From Phenylobacterium zucineum HLK1 (GTDB lineage: Bacteria; Pseudomonadota; Alphaproteobacteria; Caulobacterales; Caulobacteraceae): 64,000 nucleotides of DNA. The notes under the pieces are model-generated. The model searched no databases and had not been told where the DNA came from. It saw only the letters and a list, made by a program, of their open reading frames with translations. Below are positions 1 to 10,047 of this stretch, piece after piece (within the stretch, counting starts at the first letter, position 1; every line of letters starts with the position of its first letter). The DNA is taken from NCBI RefSeq assembly GCF_000017265.1, contig NC_011144.1, positions 3,822,001 to 3,886,000 of the forward strand, read 5' to 3'. The position numbers were made by a program, and so were the translations under genes.

Positions 1-37
1 CGACGACGACGACGTTCATGGAAGCCGCAACGGGCAT
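1..37 (-). CDS. Partial gene downstream of cheB, probably a second CheY-type response regulator
   Basis: An ATG at 37 overlaps the cheB TGA by four bases (ATGA) and reads leftward off the window edge. Only twelve residues are visible, [12 protein letters not shown]. The run of valines fits the first beta strand of a receiver domain. In the Caulobacter che operon the gene after cheB is a second cheY, so that is the best guess, from synteny only. Too little is visible to confirm. Confidence 0.4.
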   Translation of the reverse strand, partial: MPVAASMNVVVV

Positions 38-1068
38 CAGACATTCTCCACGATCTGGGGGGACGCCGCCTTGAGCAGCTCGGAAGCGATCTTCTCGAGC
101 GGCGCCTGGCGCTCGACGGCGCCGAGTTCGAAAGCGGCCTTGGGCATGCCGTAGACGACGCACGAGGCCTCGTCCTGGCCGACGGTGCGCGCGCCGGACT
201 CGCGCATCTCCAGCAGGCCCCTGGCGCCGTCACGGCCCATGCCGGTCAGGATGGCGCCGACGGCGCGGGGGCCGACGGCCTTGGCCACCGACGAGAAGAG
301 CACGTCCACCGACGGACGGTGGCCGTTCACCGGCTCGCCGGGGGCGACGCGGCAGCGCAGGCGGGTCCCGCCGGCCACCTCGAGGTGGTTCAGCCCGCCG
401 GGGGCCACGAACACCCGACCGACGTCTAGGAGCGCGCCGTCGCTCGCCTCCTCCACGCGTGGCGCGCAGAGCCGGTCGAGCCGCTCGGCGAAGCTGCGGG
501 TGAAGCCTTCCGGCATGTGCTGGGTGATGACTGTCGGCGGGCAGTTGTCGGGGAAGCGGCTCAGGATGGCGATCAGGGCCTCGACGCCGCCCGTGGACGA
601 GCCGATGGCGATCAGCCGCCCGTCCGGCTCGTGGGCGATGCGGGCCGGGGCCGGCGCGCCGGCCGTGCGGTCCAGCGGGCGCACCCGGGCCCGGGCGGCG
701 GCCTTCACCTTGCCGGGCAGTTCGCGGAAGCCCTCCAGGCCGCCGGTGGACGGCTTGGCGACGCAGTCCACGGCGCCGATCTCGAGCGCCTCGAGGGTGA
801 TCTCGGCCCCGCGCGTCGTGAGCGTCGAGACCATGACCACCGGCATCGGCCGCAGGCGCATGATCTTCTCGAGGAAGTCGATGCCGTTCATGTTCGGCAT
901 CTCGACGTCCAGGGTGATCACGTCGGGATTGAGGGCCTTGATGGCCTCGCGCGCCTCGTAGGGGTCGGCGGCCTGGCCCACGACCTCGATCTCGGGGTCC
1001 TTGCCCAGCACCGCCGAGATCAGGCTGCGCATGGTGGCGGAGTCGTCGACGACCAGCACCCGTATCAT
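37..1068 (-). CDS. cheB: Chemotaxis protein-glutamate methylesterase/deamidase CheB
   Basis: CheB removes methyl groups from chemoreceptor glutamates when phosphorylated by CheA and so resets adaptation. The 343-residue protein starts with a receiver domain (acidic pair DD at residues 8-9, phosphoacceptor Asp54 in TLDVEMP, conserved Lys in AKPS). A linker of about 30 residues leads to the methylesterase domain. The catalytic residues are Ser158 in GSSTGG, His184 in TQHMPEGF and Asp280 in GMGRDGARG. Length and motifs match a full CheB. The start codon overlaps the cheR stop by four bases, so the two are probably translationally coupled. It is the last complete gene of the che operon in this window. 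Confidence 0.97.
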   Translation of the reverse strand: MIRVLVVDDSATMRSLISAVLGKDPEIEVVGQAADPYEAREAIKALNPDVITLDVEMPNMNGIDFLEKIMRLRPMPVVMVSTLTTRGAEITLEALEIGAVDCVAKPSTGGLEGFRELPGKVKAAARARVRPLDRTAGAPAPARIAHEPDGRLIAIGSSTGGVEALIAILSRFPDNCPPTVITQHMPEGFTRSFAERLDRLCAPRVEEASDGALLDVGRVFVAPGGLNHLEVAGGTRLRCRVAPGEPVNGHRPSVDVLFSSVAKAVGPRAVGAILTGMGRDGARGLLEMRESGARTVGQDEASCVVYGMPKAAFELGAVERQAPLEKIASELLKAASPQIVENV

Positions 1069-1955
1069 CGGGCCGCTCCCTTCAGACGGTAGATGGTCAC
1101 GCCCTCGCTCTGGAGGCGGCCGGCGGCCTCGCCGACCAGCCGTTCCGAGTGGCCGAGGTAGAGCCGCGCGCCGGGCGCCATCAGCGGTACGAACCGGCTG
1201 AAGACCCGGGCCTGGGTGGCCTCCTCGAAGTAGATCACCACGTTGCGGCAGAAGATCGCCTGATAGGTCCGGCGCATCGGCCAGTCGCCCATCAGGTTCA
1301 GCTCGTTGAAGGTCACCAGCCGGCGCAGGGGGTCGGCCACGACCCAGCGGTCGCCCTGCTGGCGGAACCAGCGGCTGCGCAGGTCGCCGGGGATCTGCAG
1401 CATGCTGGAGGAGCCGTAGGCGCCTTCCCGGGCCCGGGCCAGGACATGGGTGTCGATGTCAGTGGCCAGGACGCGCACGTCCAGCTCCGCCGCCTCGGGC
1501 AGCAGCGAGAGGATGGTGAGTGCGATGGAGTAGGGCTCCTCGCCGCTGGAGCAGCCGGCCGACCAGATCCGCACCTGTCCGCCCCGCTTGGCCTCCTGCA
1601 GCAGCGGCGGCAGGACCACGGTCTTCAGGTGTTCGAAGTGGTGCGGCTCGCGGAAGAAGCGGGTGACGTTGGTGGTCAGGGCCGCGATCATCTGCTGGCG
1701 CTCGTCGGCGCCGCCGGCGCCGGCGACCAGCGCGCAATAGTCCCGGAAGCTCTCCAGCCCCAGGCTGCGCAGCCGCTTGGCCAGCCGCGAGTAGACCAGC
1801 GTGGCCTTGGACTCCGACAGCGCGATCCCCGCCTCGTCGTGCAGGATGGCGGCGATGCGCTGGAAGTCCTCGGCCTGGAACACGAATTCCCCGTCGACCA
1901 GGCGCCCGCCGTTCTTGGCGGAGGTCGCGGGCGGCGCTGTCGTCACGCGGCGCAC
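1065..1955 (-). CDS. cheR: Chemotaxis protein methyltransferase CheR
   Basis: CheR methylates glutamates of chemoreceptors using S-adenosylmethionine. It has an N-terminal helical CheR_N domain (about residues 25-80) and a Rossmann-type SAM domain with [16 protein letters not shown], very close to the E. coli motif. A C-terminal part carries FCRNVVIYF. The GTG at 1955 gives a 13-base overlap with the end of cheW. A second GTG at 1946 would give a tighter GTGA overlap and a protein three residues shorter, so the exact start is undecided. Both chemoreceptors in this window end in WEEF, a likely docking tail for this enzyme. Confidence 0.96.
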   Translation of the reverse strand: MRRVTTAPPATSAKNGGRLVDGEFVFQAEDFQRIAAILHDEAGIALSESKATLVYSRLAKRLRSLGLESFRDYCALVAGAGGADERQQMIAALTTNVTRFFREPHHFEHLKTVVLPPLLQEAKRGGQVRIWSAGCSSGEEPYSIALTILSLLPEAAELDVRVLATDIDTHVLARAREGAYGSSSMLQIPGDLRSRWFRQQGDRWVVADPLRRLVTFNELNLMGDWPMRRTYQAIFCRNVVIYFEEATQARVFSRFVPLMAPGARLYLGHSERLVGEAAGRLQSEGVTIYRLKGAAR

Positions 1956-2422
1956 TCCAGGTCATCCGTCGGCAGCAGGCCGGTGAGCGAGATGAAGCTC
2001 ACCATGCGCCCGTCGATCGCCAGCAGGCCGCGGACCGAGGCCCGCGCCAGGTCCGAGCCCACCTCGGGCGTCGGCTGGATCATGTCGTCGGTGATGGTGA
2101 GGATGTCGGAGACCGCGTCCACGAGCAGGCCCATCACCTGCTTCTCCACCTGGGCGACGATGATCACGTGCCGGGCGGTGGGATCGGCCGCCCCCAGGCC
2201 CAGGCGCGCGCCCAGGTCCAGGATCGGCAGCACGGCGCCGCGAAGGTTGATCACGCCGCGCACGAAGGGCGGCGCTTCGGGGATGGCGGTGGCGGGGGTC
2301 CAGCCGCGGATCTCGCGGACGTCCATGATGTCCACGCAGAATTCCTGCGCCCCGATGCGGAACGAGATCAGTTCGCGGCGGGCGCCGGCGATGTTGGCGA
2401 CGTCGGTCATGATGGGGGTCAT
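1943..2422 (-). CDS. cheW: Chemotaxis adaptor protein CheW
   Basis: CheW bridges chemoreceptors and the kinase CheA in the signalling array. The 159-residue product is a single CheW domain: the N-terminal strand [19 protein letters not shown], then the conserved [17 protein letters not shown] and the late core strand [13 protein letters not shown] chose the ATG at 2422 because it overlaps the cheA TGA as ATGA. A second in-frame ATG lies four codons later at 2410. The gene overlaps cheR at its 3' end, so cheA-cheW-cheR-cheB forms a tightly coupled string. Confidence 0.95.
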   Translation of the reverse strand: MTPIMTDVANIAGARRELISFRIGAQEFCVDIMDVREIRGWTPATAIPEAPPFVRGVINLRGAVLPILDLGARLGLGAADPTARHVIIVAQVEKQVMGLLVDAVSDILTITDDMIQPTPEVGSDLARASVRGLLAIDGRMVSFISLTGLLPTDDLECAA

Positions 2423-4614
2423 CCTGCCTGGAGGAGCCGAGTCGTGTCGGCGTTGCGGGAAGCTGCGACGAGGGTGTCCACGTCGAGGATGAGGGCGACG
2501 CGGCCGTCGCCCAGGATGGTGGCCGCGGCGATGCCCGGCACGCGGCGGTAGTTCGCCTCCAGGCTCTTGATGACGACCTGGCGCTGGCCCTGGATGGCCT
2601 CGACCAGCAGCACCGAGCGGGCGCCGCCCTCGCCCTCGATCAGCAGGGCCACGCCCTGGTCGGCCTCGATCTGCTGGGGCCGGTAGCGGAGGGCCGAGCC
2701 CACGTCCACGAGCGGCACGTAGGCGCCGCGGATCGAGATCACCCGGCCGCCGCCCGTCGTCGGGTGCACGTCGCCGCGCCGCGGCTGCAGCGTCTCGACG
2801 ATGGCGCTCAGCGGCACGACCAGGGTCTGGCCGCCGGCCGAGACCACCATCCCGTCGAGCACGGCCAGGGTCAGCGGCAGGCTGAGGATGAAGGTGGAGC
2901 CTTCGCCCGGGCGGGAAGTGATCGAGATGCGCCCGCCCAGCTCCTGGATCGAGCGCTTCACCACGTCCATCCCGACGCCGCGGCCCGAGATGTCGGAGAC
3001 CGAGTCGGCCGTCGAGAAGCCTGGCATGAAGATCAGGTTGTCGACCTCTTCGTCGGTGAGCTGGGCGTCCGGAGCGATCAGGCCCTTTTCGATGGCGATC
3101 GCCTTCACCCGCGCGCGGTTGATGCCGGCGCCATCGTCGGCGACCTCGATCACGATGCGGCCCGAGCGGTGCAGGGCCGACAGGCGCACCACGCCCTCGG
3201 CGGGCTTGCCGGCCGCCGCGCGGGCCTCGGGCTTCTCCAGCCCGTGGTCGATGGCGTTGCGGATCATGTGGGTGAGCGGATCGGTCAGGCGCTCGATGAC
3301 GGTCTTGTCGACCTCGGTGCCCTCGCCTTCCATCACCAGCCGGACCTGCTTGCCGGTGGCGCTGGCCACCTCGCGGACGAGACGCGGCATCCGCTGGAAG
3401 ACGGACTTCACCGGCTGGGCCCGGATGGCCATCACGCTGTCCTGGATCTCGCGGGTGAGCTGCTCCAGCTCGTCCAAAGCCACGGCCACGTTGGTGTCGC
3501 GGATCAGGCCCGCCTCGCTGACGCGCTGGGCCATCATCGCCTGGTTGATCACCAGCTCGCCGACAAGGTCGATGAGCCGGTCCACCCGCTCCAGGTCCAC
3601 GCGAATGGTGGGGCTGGCGGCGTTGGCCGGGCCCGCCGGCTTGGCCTGGGCGCCCTTCGCCTCGGCCGGCCGGGCGGGCTCCGCCGGGGCGGTCTCCGGC
3701 GCAGCGTCCTTCGGAGCCTCGGCGGCCTCGGGCGCGGGCGGCGCGCCGACCTCGGCTTCGACGGCCTCCTGGGCCTTGCTGATCAGCGCGGCGATGTCGA
3801 GCTCGGGGTCCGGGGCCGGCGCGCCGTCGGGATCCGGCTCCGGCGCCTCGCCGTCGGTTCCGGCCGTGACCGTCACCTCGCAGTCGCTCTCGACGAACTC
3901 GAACACCTCCATGACCTCGTCCCGGGCGGCGGATCCGCGCAGGCGCACGGTCCAGGCCAGGTAGGCGCCTTCGGGGTCGAGGTGCGGCAGCAGCGGCAGG
4001 TCGCTCTGGTCGAGCTCGACCTCCACCTCGCCCAGCCGCGCGAGCTCGCGCAGCAGCAGGACGGTGTCGTTGGCCTTCTTGTAGAGTTCGGCGCGCGGCT
4101 TGAAGCGCACGGTCCAGCCCGAGGGCTCGGCCGCCGCAGCCGGCGCGGGCGCCTCGGCGGGCAGCGCGATCTGGACCGGCTGGAAGTCGAAGTCGCCCAT
4201 GCCGTCGTCGTCGTCCGCGGCCCCCACGTCGGCGCCCGTGAACGCCGACAGCTCGGCGGCCACCGCGTCGCAGTGGGCCGGGTCGACCTCGCCGCCATCG
4301 CGGGCGGCGCGCACTAGGTCGGTGAGCACGTCGGCGGCGCGCAGCAGGGCGGCCACGATCTCGGGTCCCGCCGCCAGGCGGCCGGCGCGCAGCTCGTCCA
4401 GGGTGGTCTCGAACACGTGGGCGAAGCGGACTAGGTCGTCGAGACCGAACGCCCCGGCTCCGCCCTTCACCGAGTGCACCGCGCGGAAGACCGCGTTGAC
4501 GGTCTCCTCGCCGCCGTCCCCGTCCTGCATGGCGAGCAGGCCGGTCTCCAGCTCGGCGAGCTGTTCCTCGCACTCCTGGAAGAACGTGGCGCGGATTTCC
4601 TGCATGGGGTCCAT
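2419..4614 (-). CDS. cheA: Chemotaxis sensor histidine kinase CheA
   Basis: CheA is the central kinase that phosphorylates CheY and CheB in response to receptor state. The 731 residues show the usual order. An HPt domain carries phosphoacceptor His47 in AVHSVKGG. A CheY-binding region is followed by an Ala/Pro/Glu-rich linker (about residues 250-335). Next come a dimerisation domain ([14 protein letters not shown]), a HATPase domain (N box [12 protein letters not shown]1 box DDGAGIN, G2 box GRGVGMDVV) and a C-terminal CheW-like regulatory domain. It lies 17 bases after cheY and overlaps cheW by four bases. Confidence 0.97.
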   Translation of the reverse strand: MDPMQEIRATFFQECEEQLAELETGLLAMQDGDGGEETVNAVFRAVHSVKGGAGAFGLDDLVRFAHVFETTLDELRAGRLAAGPEIVAALLRAADVLTDLVRAARDGGEVDPAHCDAVAAELSAFTGADVGAADDDDGMGDFDFQPVQIALPAEAPAPAAAAEPSGWTVRFKPRAELYKKANDTVLLLRELARLGEVEVELDQSDLPLLPHLDPEGAYLAWTVRLRGSAARDEVMEVFEFVESDCEVTVTAGTDGEAPEPDPDGAPAPDPELDIAALISKAQEAVEAEVGAPPAPEAAEAPKDAAPETAPAEPARPAEAKGAQAKPAGPANAASPTIRVDLERVDRLIDLVGELVINQAMMAQRVSEAGLIRDTNVAVALDELEQLTREIQDSVMAIRAQPVKSVFQRMPRLVREVASATGKQVRLVMEGEGTEVDKTVIERLTDPLTHMIRNAIDHGLEKPEARAAAGKPAEGVVRLSALHRSGRIVIEVADDGAGINRARVKAIAIEKGLIAPDAQLTDEEVDNLIFMPGFSTADSVSDISGRGVGMDVVKRSIQELGGRISITSRPGEGSTFILSLPLTLAVLDGMVVSAGGQTLVVPLSAIVETLQPRRGDVHPTTGGGRVISIRGAYVPLVDVGSALRYRPQQIEADQGVALLIEGEGGARSVLLVEAIQGQRQVVIKSLEANYRRVPGIAAATILGDGRVALILDVDTLVAASRNADTTRLLQAG

Positions 4615-4631
4615 GGACGCGTCCCTCGGCT

Positions 4632-4997
4632 CTAGGCGGCCACGCGCCGGATCGCCGCGACCAGCTTGTCGGGGCTGAACGGCTTCACGATCCAGCCGCT
4701 GGCGCCGGCCTCGCGGGCCCGCAGCTTCTTCTCGGGCGAGGATTCGGTGGACAGCACGAGGATCGGGATCGCCCGGTGCACCGGGCTCGCCCGCACGCCG
4801 GCGATGAAGCCGTAGCCGTCCAGTCGCGGCATGTTGATGTCGGTGACGATGACGTCGGGGGCGCCCTCGCGCAGCACCTCCAGCCCGTGCTCGCCGTCCT
4901 CGGCCTGGAGGACGTTGAAGCCGGCGTCGGTCAGGGCCATCCGCAGCATGTCGCGCATGGTCCGGGAGTCGTCCACGGTCAGGATCGTCTTGCTCAT
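4632..4997 (-). CDS. cheY: Chemotaxis response regulator CheY
   Basis: This is a 121-residue single receiver domain. Phosphorylated CheY-type proteins bind the flagellar switch or act as phosphate sinks. Visible residues are the acidic pair DD (9-10), phosphoacceptor Asp53 in VTDINMP, a Ser in the LSTES position and Lys in VKPFSPDKL. The ATG at 4997 overlaps the STAS gene stop as ATGA, which settles the start against a longer upstream reading. It sits between the STAS protein and cheA, as in Caulobacter. Confidence 0.95.
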   Translation of the reverse strand: MSKTILTVDDSRTMRDMLRMALTDAGFNVLQAEDGEHGLEVLREGAPDVIVTDINMPRLDGYGFIAGVRASPVHRAIPILVLSTESSPEKKLRAREAGASGWIVKPFSPDKLVAAIRRVAA

Positions 4998-5299
4998 CGG
5001 CTGAGCTCCGGAATGGGGAAGGTCTGTTCGGCGGGCGCGCCGAGGAGCTCGAGCGCGGCCACCATCTCGGCCGACGGCTCGCTGAGGCCGAAGCCCAGGC
5101 CGTCCGCCTCCCAGGTCGCGCGGGCCGAGAGCAGCACCTGCAGGCACTGGGCGCCCAGCCGCTGGACGGCCGAGCCGTCCAGCGTCACCGGCCGGCCCCG
5201 CAGTCCGGTCAGCTCGTCGGCGAGCGGCGCGGCGGCGTTGAGATCCAGCACGGGCGGCAGCCGCAGGGCGGCCGGCGCATTGTCGTCGTCACCGGCCAT
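4994..5299 (-). CDS. STAS-domain protein of the chemotaxis operon (CheX of Caulobacter-type operons)
   Basis: A 101-residue protein that is essentially one STAS domain: hydrophobic strands (LDLNAAAPLADEL, RPVTLDGSAV) and the helix-forming QRLGAQCLQVLLSA. Asp-Gly-Ser-Ala occupies the place where anti-sigma antagonists have their phosphorylated serine loop. STAS proteins bind partner kinases or receptors. A gene of this type sits between the receptor and cheY in the Caulobacter che operon, where it is called cheX (not the CheX phosphatase family). Its exact role is not known to me. It lies three bases after the chemoreceptor gene and overlaps cheY by four. Confidence 0.85.
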   Translation of the reverse strand: MAGDDDNAPAALRLPPVLDLNAAAPLADELTGLRGRPVTLDGSAVQRLGAQCLQVLLSARATWEADGLGFGLSEPSAEMVAALELLGAPAEQTFPIPELSR

Positions 5300-5302
5300 G
5301 GC

Positions 5303-7234
5303 CTAGAACTCCTCCCAGTTGTCGGCCTCGGCGAGAGGCTGCGGCTTCAGGGCGGCGCCGCCGCCGCGGGCGTGGGTGGAGACGGTCTTCATCGCGGTCC
5401 GCGGCGCAGGCGCGCGGGGCGTCGCGGCCGGCGACTGCACGGCGGCCTCGCCGACGCTGAACCGGCCGATCAGCCGCGCCAGCTCCTCGGCCTCGCTGGA
5501 GAGGCTGTGGCTGGCGGCGGTCGATTGCTCGACCATCGCCGCGTTCTGCTGGGTGAGCTGGTCCATCTGGTTGACGGCCGTGTTCACCTGGTTGAGGCCG
5601 GTGGCCTGCTCCTGGGCTGAGGCGGCGATCTCCGAGACCACGTTGTTGATGTCGGCGACCTGGGCGACGATCCGGTTCAGGGCCTCGCCCGCCTCGCCGA
5701 CCAGGCTGACGCCCGAGCCGACCTGCTGGGTGGAGGCCGAGATCAGGGTCTTGATCTCCTTGGCCGCGTCGGCCGAGCGCTGGGCCAGGGCCCGAACCTC
5801 GGAGGCGACGACCGCGAAGCCCTTGCCGGCGTCGCCGGCGCGGGCGGCTTCCACCCCCGCGTTCAGGGCCAGCAGGTTCGTCTGGAAGGCGATCTCGTCG
5901 ATCACGCCGATGATCTGGCTGATCTGCTGGGCCGACTTCTCGATCTCGCTCATCGCCGCGACGGCCTGGCGGACGATCTCGCCCGACTGCTCGCCGTCGG
6001 ATTTGGCGGTCGAGACCACGTCGCGGGCATGGTGGGCCCCTTCGGCGGTCTTGCGGACCGTGGCGGTGATCTCATCCAGCGCCGCGGCCGTCTCTTCCAG
6101 GCTCGCGGCCTGCTGCTCGGTGCGCTTGGACAGGTCGTCGGCCGCCTGGCTGATCTCGCCCGAGCCCGAGCGCAGGCCCTGGGTCGCGGCGGTGATGACC
6201 TTCATGGTCTCCTGCAGCTGGTCCATGGCGCCGTTGAAGTCGGTCTTCAGCTGCTCGGCCTTGGGCGCGAAAGCAGCGGTGATCCGGTAGGTCAGGTCCC
6301 CCGACGCGAGCCTGGAGAGGCCCTCGGCGAGCGAGGAGATGGCGACCGCGTCGGCGGCGGCCTCCTCGGCCTTCTGGCGCTCGCGCTCGGCGCGTTCGGC
6401 CTCGGCCTGGCGGCGCTGTTCGGCCGCCTCGGCCTCGAGCCGGAGCTTCTCGATGGCGGCGTCCTTGAACACCTGCACCGCGCCGGCCATCTGGCCGATC
6501 TCGTCGCTGCGGTCGGCGGCGGGGATCTCCACCGAGTTGTCGCCCTCGGCGAGCCGGCGCATGGCGGCGGTCATCGCCACCACCGGCGCGGCCACGGTGC
6601 GCGCCAGCAGGAAGCCGGCGGCCAGGGCGATCAGGATCGTCAGGCCGACGCCGCCGGCCACCACGAGGTCCACGGTCCGGTTGGCCGTGGCCATGGCGGC
6701 GAGACGCTGCTTCAGGCGGGCCTCCTCCATCTCGACCATCTTCTCGATGGCCGTCTCGGCGGGCGCGATCTGCTCGTCGGCGATGCCCGAGGGGCCCACC
6801 ATCTGAACCGCGACCGGATGGGTGAGCGGGTCCTGGGCCAGGCGCGAGCCTTCGACGACGACGCGCTCGAACCAGCCGTCGCTGGCGGCCTGCAGGGCGT
6901 CGATCAGCTTCTGGGCTTCGGCGTCGTCCCGCTGCAGGTCGCGCAGCGTCTTCAGGTGGCCGAGGAACGTGCCGCGGTGCTTCTGGACGCGCTCGGTATA
7001 GTAGGCGTCGCCCGAGAGGAGGACGCCGCGGAAGCTGTTCTCCTGGCGGGCCAGCGAGAACTCGACGCCGGCGATCGTCCGCAACACTTCGTAGCTGTGG
7101 TCGTTGGCCTGCCGCGCGCTTTCGATGGCCCGCAGGTTGAAGAGGACGACCACGCCCAGCGCCACGATGGTGGCGATGATGGCGCCGAACGCCGCCGCCT
7201 GCTTGTGGGTGATCTTAAGGTTCTTGATCGACAC
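5303..7234 (-). CDS. Methyl-accepting chemotaxis protein with CHASE3-like sensor and WEEF tail
   Basis: A 643-residue membrane chemoreceptor that heads the che operon. A first membrane segment (about residues 12-32) precedes a helical periplasmic region containing RQENSFRGVLLSGDAYY, which resembles the CHASE3 domain. A second membrane segment (about 190-212) is followed by HAMP and the signalling domain with the hairpin tip EIAFQTNLLALNAGVEAARAG. The last residues are DNWEEF, like the NWETF tail that tethers CheR and CheB in enteric receptors. The start is GTG with AAGGAG six bases upstream. The signalling domain is nearly identical to that of the second receptor at 26811-28769. Confidence 0.96.
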   Translation of the reverse strand: MSIKNLKITHKQAAAFGAIIATIVALGVVVLFNLRAIESARQANDHSYEVLRTIAGVEFSLARQENSFRGVLLSGDAYYTERVQKHRGTFLGHLKTLRDLQRDDAEAQKLIDALQAASDGWFERVVVEGSRLAQDPLTHPVAVQMVGPSGIADEQIAPAETAIEKMVEMEEARLKQRLAAMATANRTVDLVVAGGVGLTILIALAAGFLLARTVAAPVVAMTAAMRRLAEGDNSVEIPAADRSDEIGQMAGAVQVFKDAAIEKLRLEAEAAEQRRQAEAERAERERQKAEEAAADAVAISSLAEGLSRLASGDLTYRITAAFAPKAEQLKTDFNGAMDQLQETMKVITAATQGLRSGSGEISQAADDLSKRTEQQAASLEETAAALDEITATVRKTAEGAHHARDVVSTAKSDGEQSGEIVRQAVAAMSEIEKSAQQISQIIGVIDEIAFQTNLLALNAGVEAARAGDAGKGFAVVASEVRALAQRSADAAKEIKTLISASTQQVGSGVSLVGEAGEALNRIVAQVADINNVVSEIAASAQEQATGLNQVNTAVNQMDQLTQQNAAMVEQSTAASHSLSSEAEELARLIGRFSVGEAAVQSPAATPRAPAPRTAMKTVSTHARGGGAALKPQPLAEADNWEEF

Positions 7235-7310
7235 GGAAGGCTCCTTGTCCTGAGCCGCCGGGCCCGCGCGCCGTCGCGGCGCCGCAGGCGAAGCCGGCGG
7301 GCGGGACGGG

Positions 7311-8018
7311 TCAGAATTTCAGGATGAGGCTGCCGACGAGACCGGCCCGGTACTCGCCCTTCAGGTCGTCGCCCTTGCTGGTGTCGAACCAGCGCACGTC
7401 GGCGTCGAGGTTCTTGGTCAGGCCCTGGCGGACCCCCACGTTCCAGGCGGTGTAGTCCACGCCGCGCTCGACCTCGCGGCGGCCGAGCGCCGCGCTGACC
7501 TTGGTCTTCTCGGCGACCTTGACCGTCGCCTGGCCCTCGACCCACCAGGCCTCCTTGGCCCGGGCGAAGCCGTTCGGGGTGTAGTTCACCCGCAGGCGCA
7601 CGCTGGTCGGGCCCATCTTGCGGGTGACGTCGGCCTCGGCTTCCCAGAACGTGGAGTCCACGCCCGCACGGGTGCCCGGACGCAGGCGGTAGATGGCGTG
7701 GAAGTCGAAGTCGAAGCCGGCGGCCTTCGGCTTGACGCCGACGGTCGTCAGGATCTCGGCGTCCGAGCCCTGCGACAATTCGACCGGGGTCGCGAAAACC
7801 TTCACGTAGGCCGGCCCCGGGGACCAGGTCACGCTGCCGAAGACATGGGGCTCGCCGTCGCTCTTGCCCACGCCCTTGGCCGTGTATTCGGTGGCCGCGC
7901 CGAGCTCGAACGAGAATTGGTCGGAACGATCGGCAGCTTTTGCTGCAGCGGGGGCGGCGGCTAGCAGTAGCACGCCAAAAGCGACCACGGTCGCCTTTAG
8001 GTTGTTCTTCTGAACCAC
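7311..8018 (-). CDS. Probable small outer-membrane porin of the TorF (Gcw_chp) type
   Basis: A 235-residue exported protein. The chosen GTG at 8018 has GAGGA eight bases upstream and gives a clean signal peptide (charged MVQKNNLK, hydrophobic VVAFGVLLLAAAPAA, cleavage after AKA). The reading frame extends further upstream but has no good start there. The mature part has alternating beta strands and ends in SLILKF, with the terminal Phe typical of outer-membrane barrels. The pattern SFELGAATEYTAKGVG recalls the TorF-family putative porins. It lies 76 bases ahead of the chemoreceptor on the same strand and may share its transcript. A strong inverted repeat lies just upstream. Confidence 0.75.
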   Translation of the reverse strand: MVQKNNLKATVVAFGVLLLAAAPAAAKAADRSDQFSFELGAATEYTAKGVGKSDGEPHVFGSVTWSPGPAYVKVFATPVELSQGSDAEILTTVGVKPKAAGFDFDFHAIYRLRPGTRAGVDSTFWEAEADVTRKMGPTSVRLRVNYTPNGFARAKEAWWVEGQATVKVAEKTKVSAALGRREVERGVDYTAWNVGVRQGLTKNLDADVRWFDTSKGDDLKGEYRAGLVGSLILKF

Positions 8019-8068
8019 GATTGCATTCCTCGAATAAGCAGTCGCGGTTTGAATAACGCCCATCTGTA

Positions 8069-8097
8069 AAATCGACGTATACTGATACCGTCGATTT
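8069..8097. promoter_or_regulatory. Inverted repeat upstream of the porin gene, likely operator
   Basis: AAATCGACG (8069-8077) is repeated exactly in inverted orientation at 8089-8097. Inner bases extend the pairing to 12 base pairs with one bulged C, around an ACTG loop. It lies about 50 bases before the porin start in an AT-rich gap between the porin gene and a MarR-family regulator gene. Either an operator or a leader hairpin is possible. Binding by the neighbouring MarR protein is a guess. Confidence 0.5.
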
Positions 8098-8240
8098 GAT
8101 CGCAAAACTATTCTATATTTGCACAGAATATCGAGTGCATTTTGCGATAGTCGGCGTTGGCACTCATTTCGCGTTAAGGATGTACGACAGGGCGGGGCGT
8201 CAGGATCGCGCCGCTCCGGGACCACGATGACGGTGGCGGA

Positions 8241-8771
8241 TCAGACCAGCTCGGCGATCCGGCGGACGCCGGCGCGGTGGCCGACCAGGCGTTCCAGGAT
8301 GTGGGTCAGCACGCCCGAGGCGTCGTCGAGGCTCTCCTGGTCGAGCTCGGCGACCAGGCGCTCGCACATCTCGATGTTCTGCTCCAGCAGGTCTTCCCGC
8401 AGCGCGCGGCCGGCGGCCGTCAGGCTGAGTTCGGTGAGGCGGCGGTCATGGGCGACCTCGGCGCGCAGCATCAGGCCGCGCTCGACGAGCTTGTCCACCG
8501 CCCGCGTGAGGCTGGTGCGGTCCAGGACCAGGAAGTCGGCGACCTCGTTCATGGTGCGGTTCGAGAGCTTGCCGAGGGCGTAGAGGATGCGCCACTGCAC
8601 GAGCGTCAGGTTGTGCGGCCGCAGGATCTCGGACAGCAGGCGTTCCCGCCGTTCGTGGAGGTGCGCCAACAAGTAGAAGATCCGAACACGCTGGACACGC
8701 GACGGGCGGGCGCCCGCCATCTCAACTGTTTGCGCGACTTGGGCCAACTCTTTACCCCTGAAGGACCGCAT
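8241..8771 (-). CDS. MarR-family transcriptional regulator
   Basis: A winged-helix regulator. The core shows a helix 1 dimer segment (YLLAHLHERRERLL), LTLVQWRILYAL, the recognition region MNEVADFLVLDRTSLTRAVDKL, the wing VAHDRRLTELSLTAAGRAL and a C-terminal dimer helix. MarR proteins usually repress adjacent genes and release DNA on binding small phenolic compounds. The start is uncertain: a TTG at 8816 and ATGs at 8771 and 8720 are all in frame, giving 191, 176 or 159 residues. It lies upstream of the porin-che genes on the same strand, with a 222-base gap holding a dyad. Confidence 0.9.
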   Translation of the reverse strand: MRSFRGKELAQVAQTVEMAGARPSRVQRVRIFYLLAHLHERRERLLSEILRPHNLTLVQWRILYALGKLSNRTMNEVADFLVLDRTSLTRAVDKLVERGLMLRAEVAHDRRLTELSLTAAGRALREDLLEQNIEMCERLVAELDQESLDDASGVLTHILERLVGHRAGVRRIAELV

Positions 8772-8887
8772 TCCCGCCACAATGGCGGCTTTTCGACCTG
8801 TGCTGAATTGAGGCAAATCAGCGCAGCTTAACGTTTAATGGAATGATAAAAATCAGCTCAGGCGTGTGCCGCCTGGGTTGCGCGGCG

Positions 8888-10021
8888 TCACGCGGGGGCG
8901 AATCCGCCCGCGTCCATGCGCCAGCCCTGGCCCCGGCCTGCCAGGGCCTCGAAGAGGTGTTCGTCGGTCCCGGTGAGGAAGGCCTGCAGCCCCAGGGCCT
9001 CGATCTCGTCGAACAGCGCCGCGCGGCGGACGCGGTCGAGGTGGGCGGCGACCTCGTCCAGCAGCAGGACGGGCGCGGGCGCCGAATCGGCCCTAGCGAG
9101 GCGCGCCGCCTGGGCCAGGACCAGGTTGAGGATCAGGGCCTTCTGTTCGCCAGTCGAGCATTCGGCGGCGGCGCGGTCCTTCTCGGCATGGACGACGGCG
9201 AGGTCGCCCCGGTGCGGCCCGGTCAGCGCCCGGCCGGCGGCGGCGTCGCGGTCGCGGGCCTCGCGCAGGGCCCGGGCGAGCCGCGCCTCGACATCCGCGA
9301 TCCCCGCCCCCTCGGCCGCCATCTGCTCCCACGCCCCGGTGAGCGACAGCCGCGCCTGGGGGAAGGGCCGCTCGCCGCGGGCGCCGATCTCGGCGGCGAG
9401 CGCGGCCAGCGTGCGGGACCGCGAATCGGCCATCAGCGCACCGGCCTCGGCCAGCCGGGCCTCGAGGGCGTCCAGCCATGTCGGATCTGCGGGCCCTTCG
9501 GTGAGCAGCCGCATCCGCTCGCGCATCGCCTTCTCGTAGGCCTGGACGTGAGCCGCATGCCCCGGCTCGGCGGCGAAGACGAGGCGGTCCAGGAACCGCC
9601 GCCGCTCGCCTGCGCCCTCGAGGAACAGCCGGTCCTGGGCCGGGGTCAGCCAGACCTGGCGCATGTGCTCGGCGAGTCGCCCCGGCGGCGCCGGCTCGCC
9701 GTCCACCCGCACGACGCGGCGCGAGGCCCCCGGCTGCTCCACGCCCGTGCCCAGCCGCACCTCGTCGCCGGCGGCGGCCACCGTCGCGGAGACGGCCCAG
9801 GCCCGGCCCACGGTCTCGCCGGGCAGGCGACGGCCGACCTCAGCGATGGACGCGCCGCGCAGGCCACGGCCGGGGATCAGGAAGCTGACCGCCTCGAGCA
9901 GGTTCGTCTTGCCCGAGCCGTTCGGCCCCGCCAGCCACACCGGGCGGCCGTCGAGCGCGAGCTCGGCCGAGGCGTACGAGCGGAAGTCGGTCAGGGACAG
10001 GCGGGTGAGAGCCGTGCGCAC
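8888..10021 (-). CDS. recF: DNA replication and repair protein RecF
   Basis: RecF is an SMC-like ATPase that helps load RecA at gaps. The 377-residue reading shows [10 protein letters not shown] at the N-terminus, Walker A in [14 protein letters not shown], the ABC signature [17 protein letters not shown] and Walker [14 protein letters not shown]. The C-terminus [10 protein letters not shown] is typical. The start is taken as GTG at 10021, placing the conserved TRLSLTDF strand near the N-terminus; upstream frame has no homology. It is not next to dnaA here, as usual for Caulobacterales. It follows the DUF808 gene by 26 bases on the same strand. Confidence 0.95.
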   Translation of the reverse strand: MRTALTRLSLTDFRSYASAELALDGRPVWLAGPNGSGKTNLLEAVSFLIPGRGLRGASIAEVGRRLPGETVGRAWAVSATVAAAGDEVRLGTGVEQPGASRRVVRVDGEPAPPGRLAEHMRQVWLTPAQDRLFLEGAGERRRFLDRLVFAAEPGHAAHVQAYEKAMRERMRLLTEGPADPTWLDALEARLAEAGALMADSRSRTLAALAAEIGARGERPFPQARLSLTGAWEQMAAEGAGIADVEARLARALREARDRDAAAGRALTGPHRGDLAVVHAEKDRAAAECSTGEQKALILNLVLAQAARLARADSAPAPVLLLDEVAAHLDRVRRAALFDEIEALGLQAFLTGTDEHLFEALAGRGQGWRMDAGGFAPA

Positions 10022-10047
10022 GACGCAGGTCTTAGCCGCCGCCCCGG

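Noticed and set aside
8828..8838. Two TTAA motifs near the MarR gene start resembling a CtrA box
   Set aside because: They are only three bases apart, not seven, and more likely reflect an AT-rich promoter.
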